Below, in pieces: positions 1 to 9,182 of a stretch of 22,345 bases of DNA. The notes under the pieces were generated by a model. The model was not told the DNA's origin, made no database searches, and saw nothing but the letters and a program-made list of their open reading frames with translations. Numbering within the stretch: position 1 is the stretch's first letter; each line of letters starts with the position of its first letter. Source of the stretch: Saccoglossus kowalevskii. Taxonomy: Eukaryota; Hemichordata; Enteropneusta; Harrimaniidae. Location: positions 1 to 22,345 of the forward strand of contig NW_003135129.1 in assembly GCF_000003605.2 (NCBI RefSeq). Reading direction: 5' to 3'. The position numbers were made by a program, and so were the translations under genes.

Positions 1-3
1 CAT

Positions 4-37
4 GATTTAGCTAGCTCTTCCCCTGACCATACTTACT
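4..37 (+). repeat. Monomer type B (GATTTAGCTAGCTCTT)
   Basis: Representative of the second commonest monomer. It differs from the reference by GATTTAG for GAGTTAG, AGC for AAC in the core, and CTCTT for CTTTT. These three changes travel together through the window, so B is a true subtype and not scattered mutation. It contains GCTAGC. B usually follows types C, D or G and precedes A. The first bases of the window read CATGATTTAG, where ACTGATTTAG is expected, so the unit before this one is cut or altered at the edge. Confidence 0.93.
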
Positions 38-57
38 GAGTTAGCTAACTTTTCCCC
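24..57 (+). repeat. Reference monomer, CCCC-form
   Basis: First complete copy of the commonest backbone, 34 bp. It starts at TGACC and ends with the CCCC run. Positions 1-16 of the monomer (TGACCATACTTACTGA) barely vary across the window. Positions 17-34 carry most of the differences that define the monomer types. Type A is the same unit with CCCTTGACC in place of CCCCTGACC at the joint with the next copy (example 242-275). Together, A and this form make up roughly half of the array by eye. Confidence 0.95.
39..50. repeat. 12-bp perfect palindrome in the main monomer
   Basis: AGTTAGCTAACT reads the same on both strands. It is present in every monomer with the GTTAGCTAAC core, so it recurs at 34-bp or multiple-of-34-bp spacing across the window. 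Type B monomers replace it with the shorter palindrome AGCTAGCT. Types C and D (AGCAGT, AGCCGG) destroy it. No role is shown by sequence alone; a dimeric protein site or simple hairpin potential are both possible. Confidence 0.9.
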
Positions 58-71
58 TGACCATACTTACT

Positions 72-105
72 GATTTAGCTGGCTTTTACCTTGACCATAC
101 TTACT
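72..105 (+). repeat. Monomer type E (GCTGGCTTTTACCTTG)
   Basis: Representative of a subtype with a GCTGGC core and TTTTACC in place of TTTTCCC. The A interrupting the pyrimidine run is diagnostic. In the common order it lies between two CCCC-form monomers, just ahead of type F. Copies near 483, 2115, 6240, 6785, 8551, 10149, 13444, 15691, 16917, 17121, 18138, 18814, 19560, 20278, 21399 and 22215 show how widely the block was copied. Confidence 0.88.
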
Positions 106-139
106 GAGTTAGCTAACTTTTCCCCTGACCATACTTACT

Positions 140-207
140 GATTTAGCTGGCTCTTCCCCTGACCATAATTACTGAGTTAGCTAACTTTTCCCTCAACCAT
201 GCTTACT
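140..207 (+). repeat. Linked monomer pair F-G
   Basis: Monomer F (140-173) has GCTGGCTCTT and CCATAATTACT. Monomer G (174-207) follows at once and has CCCTCAACCATGCTTACT. The pair recurs as a unit, with G markers at 193, 6361, 6906, 7553, 8673, 9180, 10268, 12377, 13565, 14312, 14687, 16625, 18258, 20395, 21007 and 21517, always followed by type B. At the end of the window (about 22298-22345) an F-type monomer is followed by an A-type sequence instead, so the linkage is broken there. Confidence 0.9.
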
Positions 208-548
208 GATTTAGCTAGCTCTTCCCCTGACCATACTTACTGAGTTAGCTAACTTTTCCCTTGACCATACTTACTGAGTTAGCTAACTTTTCCCTTGACC
301 ATACTTACTGAGTTAGCTAACTTTTCCCCTGACCATACTTACTGAGTTAGCTAACTTTCCCCCCTGACCATACTTACTGAGTTAGCTGGCTTTTCCCCTG
401 ACCATACTTACTGATTTAGCTAGCTTTTACCTTGACCATACTTACTGAGTTAGCTAACTTTCCCCCTGACCATACTTACTGATTTAGCTGGCTTTTACCT
501 TGACCATACTTACTGAGTTAGCTAACTTTTCCCCTGACCATACTTACT

Positions 549-650
549 GATTTAGCTAACTTTTCCCTTGACCATACTTAGTGAGTTAGCTAGCTCTTCC
601 CCTGACCACACTTACTGAGTTAGCTAGCTCGTCCCCTGACCATACTTACT
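549..650 (+). repeat. Three-monomer module J
   Basis: Three consecutive diagnostic monomers. The first is GATTTAGCTAAC ending in CTTAGT in place of CTTACT. The second has GCTAGCTCTT with CCACACTTACT. The third has GCTAGCTCGTCCCC, which holds a CpG. The CTTAGTGAG marker occurs at about 578, 1461, 5690, 7900, 9021, 9495, 10820, 12692, 13913, 15036, 16226, 17009, 17213, 18907 and 19656. A GCAGGC monomer usually precedes it. In copies near 9060, 13960 and 16270 the third monomer reads CTCTTCCCC, a change shared by descent. J is a convenient phase marker for the higher-order unit. Confidence 0.9.
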
Positions 651-786
651 GATTTAGCTAGCTCTTCCCCTGACCATACTTACTGATTTAGCTAGCTCTT
701 CCCCTGACCATACTTACTGAGTTAGCTAACTTTTCCCTTGACCATACTTACTGAGTTAGCTAACTTTTCCCTTGACCATACTTACT

Positions 787-820
787 GAGTTAGCAGTTTT
801 TTCCCCTGACCATACTTACT
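787..820 (+). repeat. Monomer type C (GAGTTAGCAGTTTTTT)
   Basis: Representative of a subtype in which the GCTAAC core is replaced by GCAG followed by six T. The palindrome and its AGCT are lost. It recurs dozens of times, almost always preceded by A or the CCCC-form and followed by B, and is a fixed element of the higher-order order. It often appears twice or three times per higher-order unit. Confidence 0.9.
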
Positions 821-922
821 GATTTAGCTAGCTCTTCCCCTGACCATACTTACTGAGTTAGCTAACTTTTCCCTTGACCATACTTACTGAGTTAGCTAAC
901 TTTTCCCTTGACCATACTTACT

Positions 923-956
923 GAGTTAGCCGGTTTTTCCCCTGACCATACTTACT
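923..956 (+). repeat. Monomer type D (GAGTTAGCCGGTTTTT)
   Basis: Representative of a subtype with a GCCGG core. It is one of the few monomers holding a CpG. It typically appears once per higher-order unit, after two A monomers and before B. Other copies include those starting near 1807, 5934, 8246, 9841, 11166, 13138, 15382, 17565, 17831, 19255, 19971, 20685 and 21090. Copies near 5941 and 15389 share a private form with TTTTTTCCC, which shows common descent of those two blocks. Confidence 0.9.
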
Positions 957-2160
957 GATTTAGCTAGCTCTTCCCCTGACCATACTTACTGAGTTAGCTA
1001 ACTTTTCCCCTGACCACACTTACTGAGTTAGCAGTTTTTTCCCCTGACCATACTTACTGATTTAGCTAGCTCTTCCCCTGACCATACTTACTGAGTTAGC
1101 TAACTTTTCCCTTGACCATACTTACTGAGTTAGCAGTTTTTTCCCCTGACCATGCTTACTGATTTAGCTAGCTCTTCCCCTGACCATACTTACTGAGTTA
1201 GCTAACTTTTCCCTTGACCATACTTACTGAGTTAGCTAACTTTTCCCTTGACCATACTTACTGAGTTAGCTAACTTTTCCCCTGACCATACTTACTGATT
1301 TAGCTAGCTCTTCCCCTGACCATACTTACTTAATTAGCTAACTTTTCCCTTGACCATACTTACTGAGTTAGCTAACTTTTCCCTTGACCATACTTACTGA
1401 GTTAGCAGGCTTTTCCCCTGACCATACTTACTGATTTAGCTAACTTTTCCCTTGACCATACTTAGTGAGTTAGCTAGCTCTTCCCCTGACCACACTTACT
1501 GAGTTAGCTAGCTCGTCCCCTGACCATACTTACTGATTTAGCTAGCTCTTCCCCTGACCATACTTACTGATTTAGCTAGCTCTTCCCCTGACCATACTTA
1601 CTGAGTTAGCTAACTTTTCCCTTGACCATATTTACTGAGTTAGCTAACTTTTCCCTTGACCATACTTACTGAGTTTGCAGTTTTTTCCCCTGACCATACT
1701 TACTGATTTAGCTAGCTCTTCTCCTGACCATACTTACTGAGTTAGCTAACTTTTCCCTTGACCATACTTACTGAGTTAGCTAACTTTTCCCTTGACCATA
1801 CTTACTGAGTTAGCCGGTTTTTCCCCTGACCATAATTACTGATTTAGCTAGCTCTTCCCCTGACCATACTTACTGAGTTAGCTAACTTTTCCCCTGACCA
1901 TACTTACTGAGTTAGCAGTTTTTTCCCCTGACCATACTTACTGATTTAGCTAGCTCTTCCCCTGACCATACTTACTGAGTTAGCTAACTTTTCCCTTGAC
2001 CATACTTACTGAGTTAGCAGTTTTTTCCCCTGACCATACTTACTGATTTAGCTAGCTCTTCCCCTGACCATACTTACTGAGTTAGCTAACTTTTCCCCTG
2101 ACCATACTTACTGATTTAGCTGGCTTTTACCTTGACCATACTTACTGAGTTAGCTAACTT

Positions 2161-3860
2161 TTTCCCCTGACCATACTTACTGAGTTAGCTGGATTTTCCC
2201 CTGACCATACTTACTGAGTTAGCTGGATTTTCCCTTGACCATACTTACTGAGTTAGCTAACTTTCCCCCTGACCATACTTACTGAGTTAGCTAACTTTTT
2301 CCCCTGACCATACTTACTGAGTTAGCTGGATTTTCCCCTGACCATACTTACTGAGTTAGCTAACTTTCCCCCCTGACCATACTTACTGAGTTAGCTGGCT
2401 TTTCCCCTGACCATACTTACTGATTTAGCTAGCTCTTCCCCTGACCATACTTACTGAGTTATCTAACTTTCCCCCTGACCATACTTACTGAGTTAGCTAA
2501 CTTTTCCCTTGACCATACTTACTGAATTAGCTAACGTTTCCCCTGACCATACTTACTGAGTTAGCTGGATTTTCCCCTGACCATACTTACTGAGTTAGCT
2601 GGATTTCCCCTGACCATACTTACTGAGTTAGCTAACTTTTCCCCCTGACCATACTTACTGAGTTAGCTGGCTTTTCCCCTGACCATACTTACTGAGTTAG
2701 CTGGATTTTCCCCTGACCATACTTACTGAGTTAGTTGGATTTTCCCTTGACCATACTTACTGAGTTAGTTGGATTTCCCCTGACCATACTTACTGAGTTA
2801 GCTGGCTTTTCCCCTGACCATACTTACTGAGTTAGCTAACTTTTCCCTTGACCATACTTACCGACTTAGCTAGATTTCCCCTGACCATACTTACTGAGTT
2901 AGCTAACTTTTCCCCCTGACCATACTTATTGAGTTAGCTGGCTTTTCCCCTGACCATACTTACTGAGTTAGTTGGATTTTCCCCTGACCATACTTACTGA
3001 GTTAGCTGGATTTTCCCTTGACCATACTTACTGAGTTAGCTAACTTTCCCCCTGACCATACTTACTGAGTTAGCTAACTTTTTCCCCTGACCATACTTAC
3101 TGAGTTAGCTGGATTTTCCCCTGACCATACTTACTGAGTTAGCTAACTTTCCCCCCTGACCATACTTACTGAGTTAGCTGGCTTTTCCCCTGACCATACT
3201 TACTGAGTTAGCTAACTTTTCCCTTGACCATACTTACTGAGTTAGCAGGCTTTTTCCTCTGACCACAATTACTGAGTTAGCTGGCTTCCCCCCTGACCTG
3301 ACCATACTTACTGAGTTAGCTAACTTTTCCCCCTGACCATACTTACTGAGTTAACTGGCTTTTCCCCTGACCATACTTACTGAGTTAGCTGGATTTTCCC
3401 CTGACCATACTTACTGAGTTAGCTGGATTTTCCCCTGACCATACTTACTGAGTTAGCTGGATTTTCCCTTGACCATACTTACTGAGTTAGCTAACTTTTC
3501 CCCTGACCATACTTACTGAGTTAGCTAACTTTTTCCCCTGACCATACTTACTGAGTTAGCTGGATTTTCCCCTGACCATACTTACTGAGTTAGCTAACTT
3601 TCCCCCTGACCATACTTACTGAGTTAGCTGGATTTTCCCCTGACCATACTTACTGAGTTAGCTAACTTTTCCCCTGACCATACTTACTGAGTTAGCTGGA
3701 TTTTTCCTTGACCATACTTACTGAGTTAGCTAACTTTCCCCCTGACCATACTTACTGAGTTAGCTAACTTTTTCCCCTGACCATACTTACTGAGTTAGCT
3801 GGATTTTCCCCTGACCATACTTACTGAGTTAGCTAACTTTTCCCTTGACCATACTTACTG
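2161..3860 (+). repeat. Subfamily II segment (GCTGGATTTT), first
   Basis: About 50 monomers dominated by GAGTTAGCTGGATTTT and by length variants in the pyrimidine run: TTTTTCCCC and TTTCCCCCC (35 bp), TTTCCCCC (34 bp) and GGATTTCCCC (33 bp). Types B, C, D, E, F and G are nearly absent. A six-monomer series (reference 5152-5357) recurs starting at about 2216, 2999 and, in altered or partial form, 3450 and 3689. The sharp change of monomer set on both sides shows that this stretch was amplified separately from subfamily I. Confidence 0.87.
3286..3305 (+). repeat. Monomer with internal CTGAC duplication
   Basis: The joint reads CCCCTGACCTGACCATAC where one CTGACC is expected, giving a monomer about 5 bp longer than normal. 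The unit before it is also unusual (TTTTTCCTCTGACCACAATT at about 3251-3270). I saw no second copy in the window, so this looks like a private slippage event that was not spread. Confidence 0.85.
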
Positions 3861-3880
3861 AGTTAGCTAACGTTTCCCCT

Positions 3881-4745
3881 GACCATACTTACTGAGTTAG
3901 CTAACTCTTCCTCTGACCATACTTACTGACTTAGCTAACTTTTCCCTCGACCATGCTTACTGATTTAGCTAGCTCTTCCCCTGACCATACTTACTGAGTT
4001 AGCTAACTTTTCCCTTGACCATACTTACTGAGTTAGCTAACTTTTCCCTTGACCATACTTACTGAGTTAGCTAACTTTTCCCTTGACCATACTTACTGAG
4101 TTAGCTAACTTTTCCCCTGACCATACTTACTGATTTAGCTAGCTCTTCCCCTGACCATACTTACTTAATTAGCTAACTTTTCCCTTGACCATACTTACTG
4201 ATTTAGCTAGCTCTTCCCCTGACCATACTTACTTAATTAGCTAACTTTTCCCCTGACCATACTTACTTAATTAGCTAACTTTTCCCTTGACCATACTTAA
4301 TGAGTTAGCTAACTTTTCCCCTGACCATACTTACTGAGTTAGCTAACTTTTCCCTTGACCATACTTACTGAGTTAGCTAACTTTTCCCTTGACCATACTT
4401 ACTGAGTTAGCTAACTTTTCCCTTGACCATACTTACTGAGTTAGCTAACTCTTCCTCTGACCATACTTACTAACTTAGCTAACTTTTCCCTCGACCATGC
4501 TTACTGATTTAGCTAGCTCTTCCCCTGACCATACTTACTGAGTTAGCTAACTTTTCCCTTGACCATACTTACTGAGTTAGCTAACTTTTCCCTTGACCAT
4601 ACTTACTGAGTTAGCTAACTTTTCCCTTGACCATACTTACTGAGTTAGCTAACTTTTCCCCTGACCATACTTACTGATTTAGCTAGCTCTTCCCCTGACC
4701 ATACTTACTTAATTAGCTAACTTTTCCCTTGACCATACTTACTGA
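3881..4745 (+). repeat. 544-bp direct duplication
   Basis: Bases 3881-4201 match about 4425-4745 at an offset of 544 bp, exactly 16 monomers. The match includes the rare run of a TCTTCCTCTGACC monomer, a GACTTAGC-type monomer and a CCCTCGACCATGC monomer (TCGACC at 3947 and 4491), followed by the same A and B order through a TTAATTAGC monomer. One visible difference is GACTTAGC against AACTTAGC (about 3929 and 4473). After 4201 the copies diverge by monomer type. This fits one unequal exchange 16 units out of register. Confidence 0.82.
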
Positions 4746-4831
4746 GTTAGCTAACTTTTCCCCTGACCATACTTACTGAGTTAGCTAACTTTTCCCTTGA
4801 CCATACTTACTGAGTTAGCTAACTTTTCCCT

Positions 4832-5529
4832 TGACCATACTTACTGAGTTAGCTAACTTTTCCCTTGACCATACTTACTGAGTTAGCTAACTTTTCCGCT
4901 GACCATACTTACTGAATTAGCTAACTTTTCCCTTGACCATACTTACTGATTTAGCTAGCTCTTCCCCTGGCCATACTTACTGATTTAGCTAGCTCTTCCC
5001 CTGACCATACTTACTGAGTTAGCTAACTTTTCCCCTGACCATACTTACTGAGTTAGCTGGCTTTTCCCCTGACCATACTTACTGAGTTAGCTGGATTTCC
5101 CCCTGACCATACTTACTGAGTTAGCTGGATTTTCCCCTGACCATACTTACTGAGTTAGCTGGATTTTCCCTTGACCATACTTACTGAGTTAGCTAACTTT
5201 CCCCCTGACCATACTTACTGAGTTAGCTAACTTTTTCCCCTGACCATACTTACTGAGTTAGCTGGATTTTCCCCTGACCATACTTACTGAGTTAGCTAAC
5301 TTTCCCCCCTGACCATACTTACTGAGTTAGCTGGCTTTTCCCCTGACCATACTTACTGATTTAGCTAGCTCTTCCCCTGACCATACTTACTGAGTTATCT
5401 AACTTTTCCCCTGACCATACTTACTGAGTTAGCTAACTTTTCCTTTGACCATACTTACTGAGTTAGCTAACGTTTCCCCTGACCATACTTACTGAGTTAG
5501 CTATCTCTTCCTCTGACCATACTTACTGA
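4832..5529 (+). repeat. Duplicated block, partner at 11424-12121
   Basis: About 698 bp matching 11424-12121 at offset 6592. Shared private marks are TTCCGCTGAC (about 4893 and 11485) and CCCCTGGCCATAC (4967 and 11559), then the subfamily II cassette and the start of module H. Differences by eye are few: GACCATAC against GACGATAC near 4901/11493 and GAATTAG against GAGTTAG near 4914/11506. The match stops at 5530/12122, where GAGTTAG faces GACTTAG. The block carries a subfamily II patch into a subfamily I neighbourhood. Confidence 0.87.
5152..5357 (+). repeat. Subfamily II six-monomer cassette
   Basis: 206-bp ordered series: GGATTTTCCCTT, AACTTTCCCCC, AACTTTTTCCCC (35 bp), GGATTTTCCCC, AACTTTCCCCCC (35 bp), GGCTTTTCCCC. 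The same series in the same order is at 2216, 2999 and 11744-11949. The 11744 copy is part of a longer block (4832-5529 copied to 11424-12121). It is followed by a B monomer and module H, so this cassette joins the two subfamilies. Confidence 0.88.
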
Positions 5530-6154
5530 GTTAGCTAACTTTTCCCTTGACCATACTTACTGAGTTAGCTAACTTTTCCCCTGACCACTTACTGAGTTAG
5601 CTAACTTTTCCCTTGACCATACTTACTGAGTTAGCAGGCTTTTCCCCTGACCATACTTACTGATTTAGCTAACTTTTCCCTTGACCATACTTAGTGAGTT
5701 AGCTAGCTCTTCCCCTGACCACACTTACTGAGTTAGCTAGCTCGTCCCCTGACCATACTTACTGATTTAGCTAGCTCTTCCCCTGACCATACTTACTGAT
5801 TTAGCTAGCTCTTCCCCTGACCATACTTACTGAGTTAGCTAACTTTTCCCTTGACCATACTTACTGAGTTAGCTAACTTTTCCCTTGACCATACTTACTG
5901 AGTTAGCTAACTTTTCCCTTGACCATACTTACTGAGTTAGCCGGTTTTTTCCCTGACCATACTTACTGATTTAGCTAGCTCTTCCCCTGACCATACTTAC
6001 TGAGTTAGCTAACTTTTCCCCTGACCATACTTACTGAGTTAGCAGTTTTTTCCCCTGACCATACTTACTGATTTAGCTAGCTCTTCCCCTGACCATACTT
6101 ACTGAGTTAGCTAACTTTTCCCTTGACCATACTTACTGAGTTAGCAGTTTTTTC

Positions 6155-7262
6155 CCCTGACCATACTTACTGATTTAGCTAGCTCTTCCCCTGACCATAC
6201 TTACTGAGTTAGCTAACTTTTCCCCTGACCATACTTACTGATTTAGCTGGCTTTTACCTTGACCATACTTACTGAGTTAGCTAACTTTTCCCCTGACCAT
6301 ACTTACTGATTTAGCTGGCTCTTCCCCTGACCATAATTACTGAGTTAGCTAACTTTTCCCTCAACCATGCTTACTGATTTAGCTAGCTCTTCCCCTGACC
6401 ATACTTACTGAGTTAGCTAACTTTTCCCTTGACCATACTTACTGAGTTAGCTAACTTTTCCCTTGACCATACTTACTGAGTTAGCTAACTTTTCCCCTGA
6501 CCATACTTACTGAGTTAGCTAACTTTCCCCCCTGACCATACTTACTGAGTTAGCTGGCTTTTCCCCTGACCATACTTACTGATTTAGCTAGCTCTTCCCC
6601 TGACCATACTTACTGAGTTATCTAACTTTTCCCCTGACCATACTTACTGAGTTAGCTAACTTTTCCTTTGACCATACTTACTGAGTTAGCTAACGTTTCC
6701 CCTGACCATACTTACTGATTTAGCTAGCTCTTCCCCTGACCATACTTACTGAGTTAGCTAACTTTTCCCCTGACCATACTTACTGATTTAGCTGGCTTTT
6801 ACCTTGACCATACTTACTGAGTTAGCTAACTTTTCCCCTGACCATACTTACTGATTTAGCTGGCTCTTCCCCTGACCATAATTACTGAGTTAGCTAACTT
6901 TTCCCTCAACCATGCTTACTGATTTAGCTAGCTCTTCCCCTGACCATACTTACTGAGTTAGCTAACTTTTGCCTTGACCATACTTACTGAGTTAGCTAAC
7001 TTTTCCCTTGACCATACTTACTGAGTTAGCTAACTTTTCCCCTGACCATACTTACTGAGTTAGCTAACTTTCCCCCCTGACCATACTAACTGAGTTAGCT
7101 GGCTTTTCCCCTGACCATACTTACTGATTTAGCTAGCTCTTCCCCTGACCATACTTACTGAGTTATCTAACTTTTCCCCTGACCATACTTACTGAGTTAG
7201 CTAACTTTTCCTTTGACCATACTTACTGAGTTAGCTAACGTTTCCCCTGACCATACTTACTG
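6155..7262 (+). repeat. 545-bp tandem duplication
   Basis: Bases 6155-6717 match 6700-7262 at offset 545 (16 monomers plus one base). Each copy holds C or hybrid, B, E, F, G, B, A, A, a CCCCCC monomer, GGC, B and the start of module H. The join is a hybrid monomer at about 6691-6717: it begins as the GCTAACGTTT monomer of module H and is followed directly by GATTTAGCTAGC, where other H copies have GAGTTAGCTATC. Two differences between copies are TTTTCCCTTG against TTTTGCCTTG (6970) and CATACTTACTG against CATACTAACTG (7086). A classic unequal-crossover product. Confidence 0.88.
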
Positions 7263-7788
7263 AGTTAGCTATCTCTTCCTCTGACCATACTTACTGACTT
7301 AGCTAACTTTTCCCTCGACCATGCTTACTGATTTAGCTAGCTCTTCCCCTGACCATACTTACTGAGTTAGCTAACTTTTCCCTTGACCATACTTACTGAG
7401 ATAGCTAACTTTTCCCTTGACCATACTTACTGATTTAGCTAGCTCTTCCCCTGACCATACTTACTGATTTAGCTAGCTCTTCCCCTGACCATACTTACTG
7501 ATTTAGCTGGCTCTTCCCCTGACCATAATTACTGAGTTAGCTAACTTTTCCCTCAACCATGCTTACTGATTTAGCTAGCTCTTCCCCTGACCATACTTAC
7601 TGAGTTAGCTAACTTTTCCCTTGACCATACTTACTGAGTTAGCTAACTTTTCCCTTGACCATACTTACTGAGTTAGCTAACTTTTCCCCTGACCATACTT
7701 ACTGATTTAGCTAGCTCTTCCCCTGACCATACTTACTTAATTAGCTAACTTTTCCCTTGACCATACTTACTGAGTTAGCTAACTTTTC
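7047..7788 (+). repeat. Duplicated block, partner at 11871-12612
   Basis: About 742 bp matching 11871-12612 at offset 4824. It runs from a CCCCCC monomer through module H, the CCCTCGACCATGC monomer, a GAGATAGCTAAC or GAGTTAGCTAAC monomer (7399 and 12223), B B, F-G (7553 and 12377) and the TTAATTAGC monomer. It ends where the 32-bp unit of 7789-7800 has no counterpart. After that, both copies continue with the same GCAGGC and J order, now 32 bp out of step, so the partner simply lost or never had that unit. Confidence 0.85.
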
Positions 7789-7969
7789 CCCTGACCACTT
7801 ACTGAGTTAGCTAACTTTTCCCTTGACCATACTTACTGAGTTAGCAGGCTTTTCCCCTGACCATACTTACTGATTTAGCTAACTTTTCCCTTGACCATAC
7901 TTAGTGAGTTAGCTAGCTCTTCCCCTGACCACACTTACTGAGTTAGCTAGCTCGTCCCCTGACCATACT

Positions 7970-8486
7970 TACTGATTTAGCTAGCTCTTCCCCTGACCAT
8001 ACTTACTGATTTAGCTAGCTCTTCCCCTGACCATACTTACTGATTTAGCTAGCTCTTCCCCTGACCATACTTACTGAGTTAGCTAACTTTTCCGTTGACC
8101 ATACTTACTGAGTTAGCAGTTTTTTCCCCTGACCATACTTACTGATTTAGCTAGCTCTTCCCCTGACCATACTTACTGAGTTAGCTAACTTTTCCCTTGA
8201 CCATACTTACTGAGTTAGCTAACTTTTCCCTTGACCATACTTACTGAGTTAGCCGGTTTTTCCCCTGACCATACTTACTGATTTAGCTAGCTCTTCCCCT
8301 GACCATACTTACTGAGTTAGCTAACTTTTCCCCTGACCATACTTACTGAGTTAGCAGTTTTTTCCCCTGACCATACTTACTGATTTAGCTAGCTCTTCCC
8401 CTGACCATACTTACTGAGTTAGCTAACTTTTCCCTTGACCATACTTACTGAGTTAGCAGTTTTTTCCCCTGACCATACTTACTGAT
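7970..8486 (+). repeat. Duplicated block, partner at 20406-20922
   Basis: About 517 bp matching 20406-20922 at offset 12436, the most distant pair found. The shared private mark is TTCCGTTGACC (8092 and 20528), seen nowhere else in the window. The monomer order is B B B A-variant C B A A D B, CCCC-form, C B A C in both. At the end the source continues into B and the copy continues into GAGTTAGCTAAC. Confidence 0.86.
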
Positions 8487-9130
8487 TTAGCTAGCTCTTC
8501 CCCTGACCATACTTACTGAGTTAGCTAACTTTTCCCCTGACCATACTTACTGATTTTGCTGGCTTTTACCTTGACCATACTTACTGAGTTAGCTAACTTT
8601 TCCCCTGACCATACTTACTGATTTAGCTGGCTCTTCCCCTGACCATAATTACTGAGTTAGCTAACTTTTCCCTCAACCATGCTTACTGATTTAGCTAGCT
8701 CTTCCCCTGACCATACTTACTGAGTTAGCTAACTTTTCCCTTGACCATACTTACTGAGTTAGCTAACTTTTCCCTTGACCATACTTACTGAGTTAGCTAA
8801 CTTTCCCCTGACCATACTTACTGATTTAGCTAGCTCTTCCCCTGACCATACTTACTTAATTAGCTAACTTTTCCCTTGACCATACTTACTGAGTTAGCTA
8901 ACTTTTCCCCTGACAATACTTACTGAGTTAGCTAACTTTTCCCTTGACCATACTTACTGAGTTAGCATGCTTTTCCCCTGACCATACTTACTGATTTAGC
9001 TAACTTTTCCCTTGACCATACTTAGTGAGTTAGCTAGCTCTTCCCCTGACCACACTTACTGAGTTAGCTAGCTCTTCCCCTGACCATACTTACTGATTTA
9101 GCTAGCTCTTCCCCTGACCATACTTACTGA
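8094..9130 (+). repeat. Duplicated block, partner at 12986-14022
   Basis: About 1.04 kb matching 12986-14022 at offset 4892. Private marks in both are a 33-bp monomer AACTTTCCCCTG (about 8803 and 13695), CCTGACAATAC (8912 and 13804) and the J module with CTCTT in its third monomer. Differences by eye include GATTTTGCTGG against GATTTAGCTGG (8546) and GCATGC against GCAGGC (about 8965). The order covers a full higher-order turn from C to J. At 9130 the source enters an irregular short monomer and the partner continues with A monomers. Confidence 0.87.
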
Positions 9131-9160
9131 TTAGCTAACTCTCCCCTGACCATAATTACT
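9121..9160 (+). repeat. Short hybrid monomer
   Basis: The unit reads ACTGATTAGCTAACTCTCCCCTGACCATAATT. It has lost a T in GATTTAG and a T in the CTCTT run, and mixes a GCTAAC core with the CCATAATT of type F. It takes the place of F in an F-G-B order (G marker at 9180). It lies between the end of the 8094-9130 block and the start of the 9183-10194 block, so it marks the joint between them. Confidence 0.82.
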
Positions 9161-9182
9161 GAGTTAGCTAACTTTTCCCTCA

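Larger units (their letters stand above)
1..2160 (+). repeat. Subfamily I segment, first
   Basis: About 63 monomers of types A, B, C, D, E, F, G and J with few length variants. Two J modules (markers 578 and 1461) lie 883 bp apart. The last kilobase (1149-2160) is the partner of 9183-10194. The segment ends where a 35-bp monomer with five T appears at about 2155-2165 and the GCTGGATTTT type takes over. No other feature is visible in it. Confidence 0.85.

Noticed and set aside
1-10. Left edge CATGATTTAG as the true end of the array
   Set aside because: Only three bases depart from the expected monomer phase and nothing upstream can be seen. A 7-base deletion inside the array, or simply the edge of the window, explains it equally well.
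8085-8100. Isolated substitutions such as TTCCGTTGACC (8092), GATTTTGCTGG (8546) or GCATGC (8965) as functional variants
   Set aside because: Each is a single change in one or two copies. They are useful as descent markers for blocks but show no sign of function.
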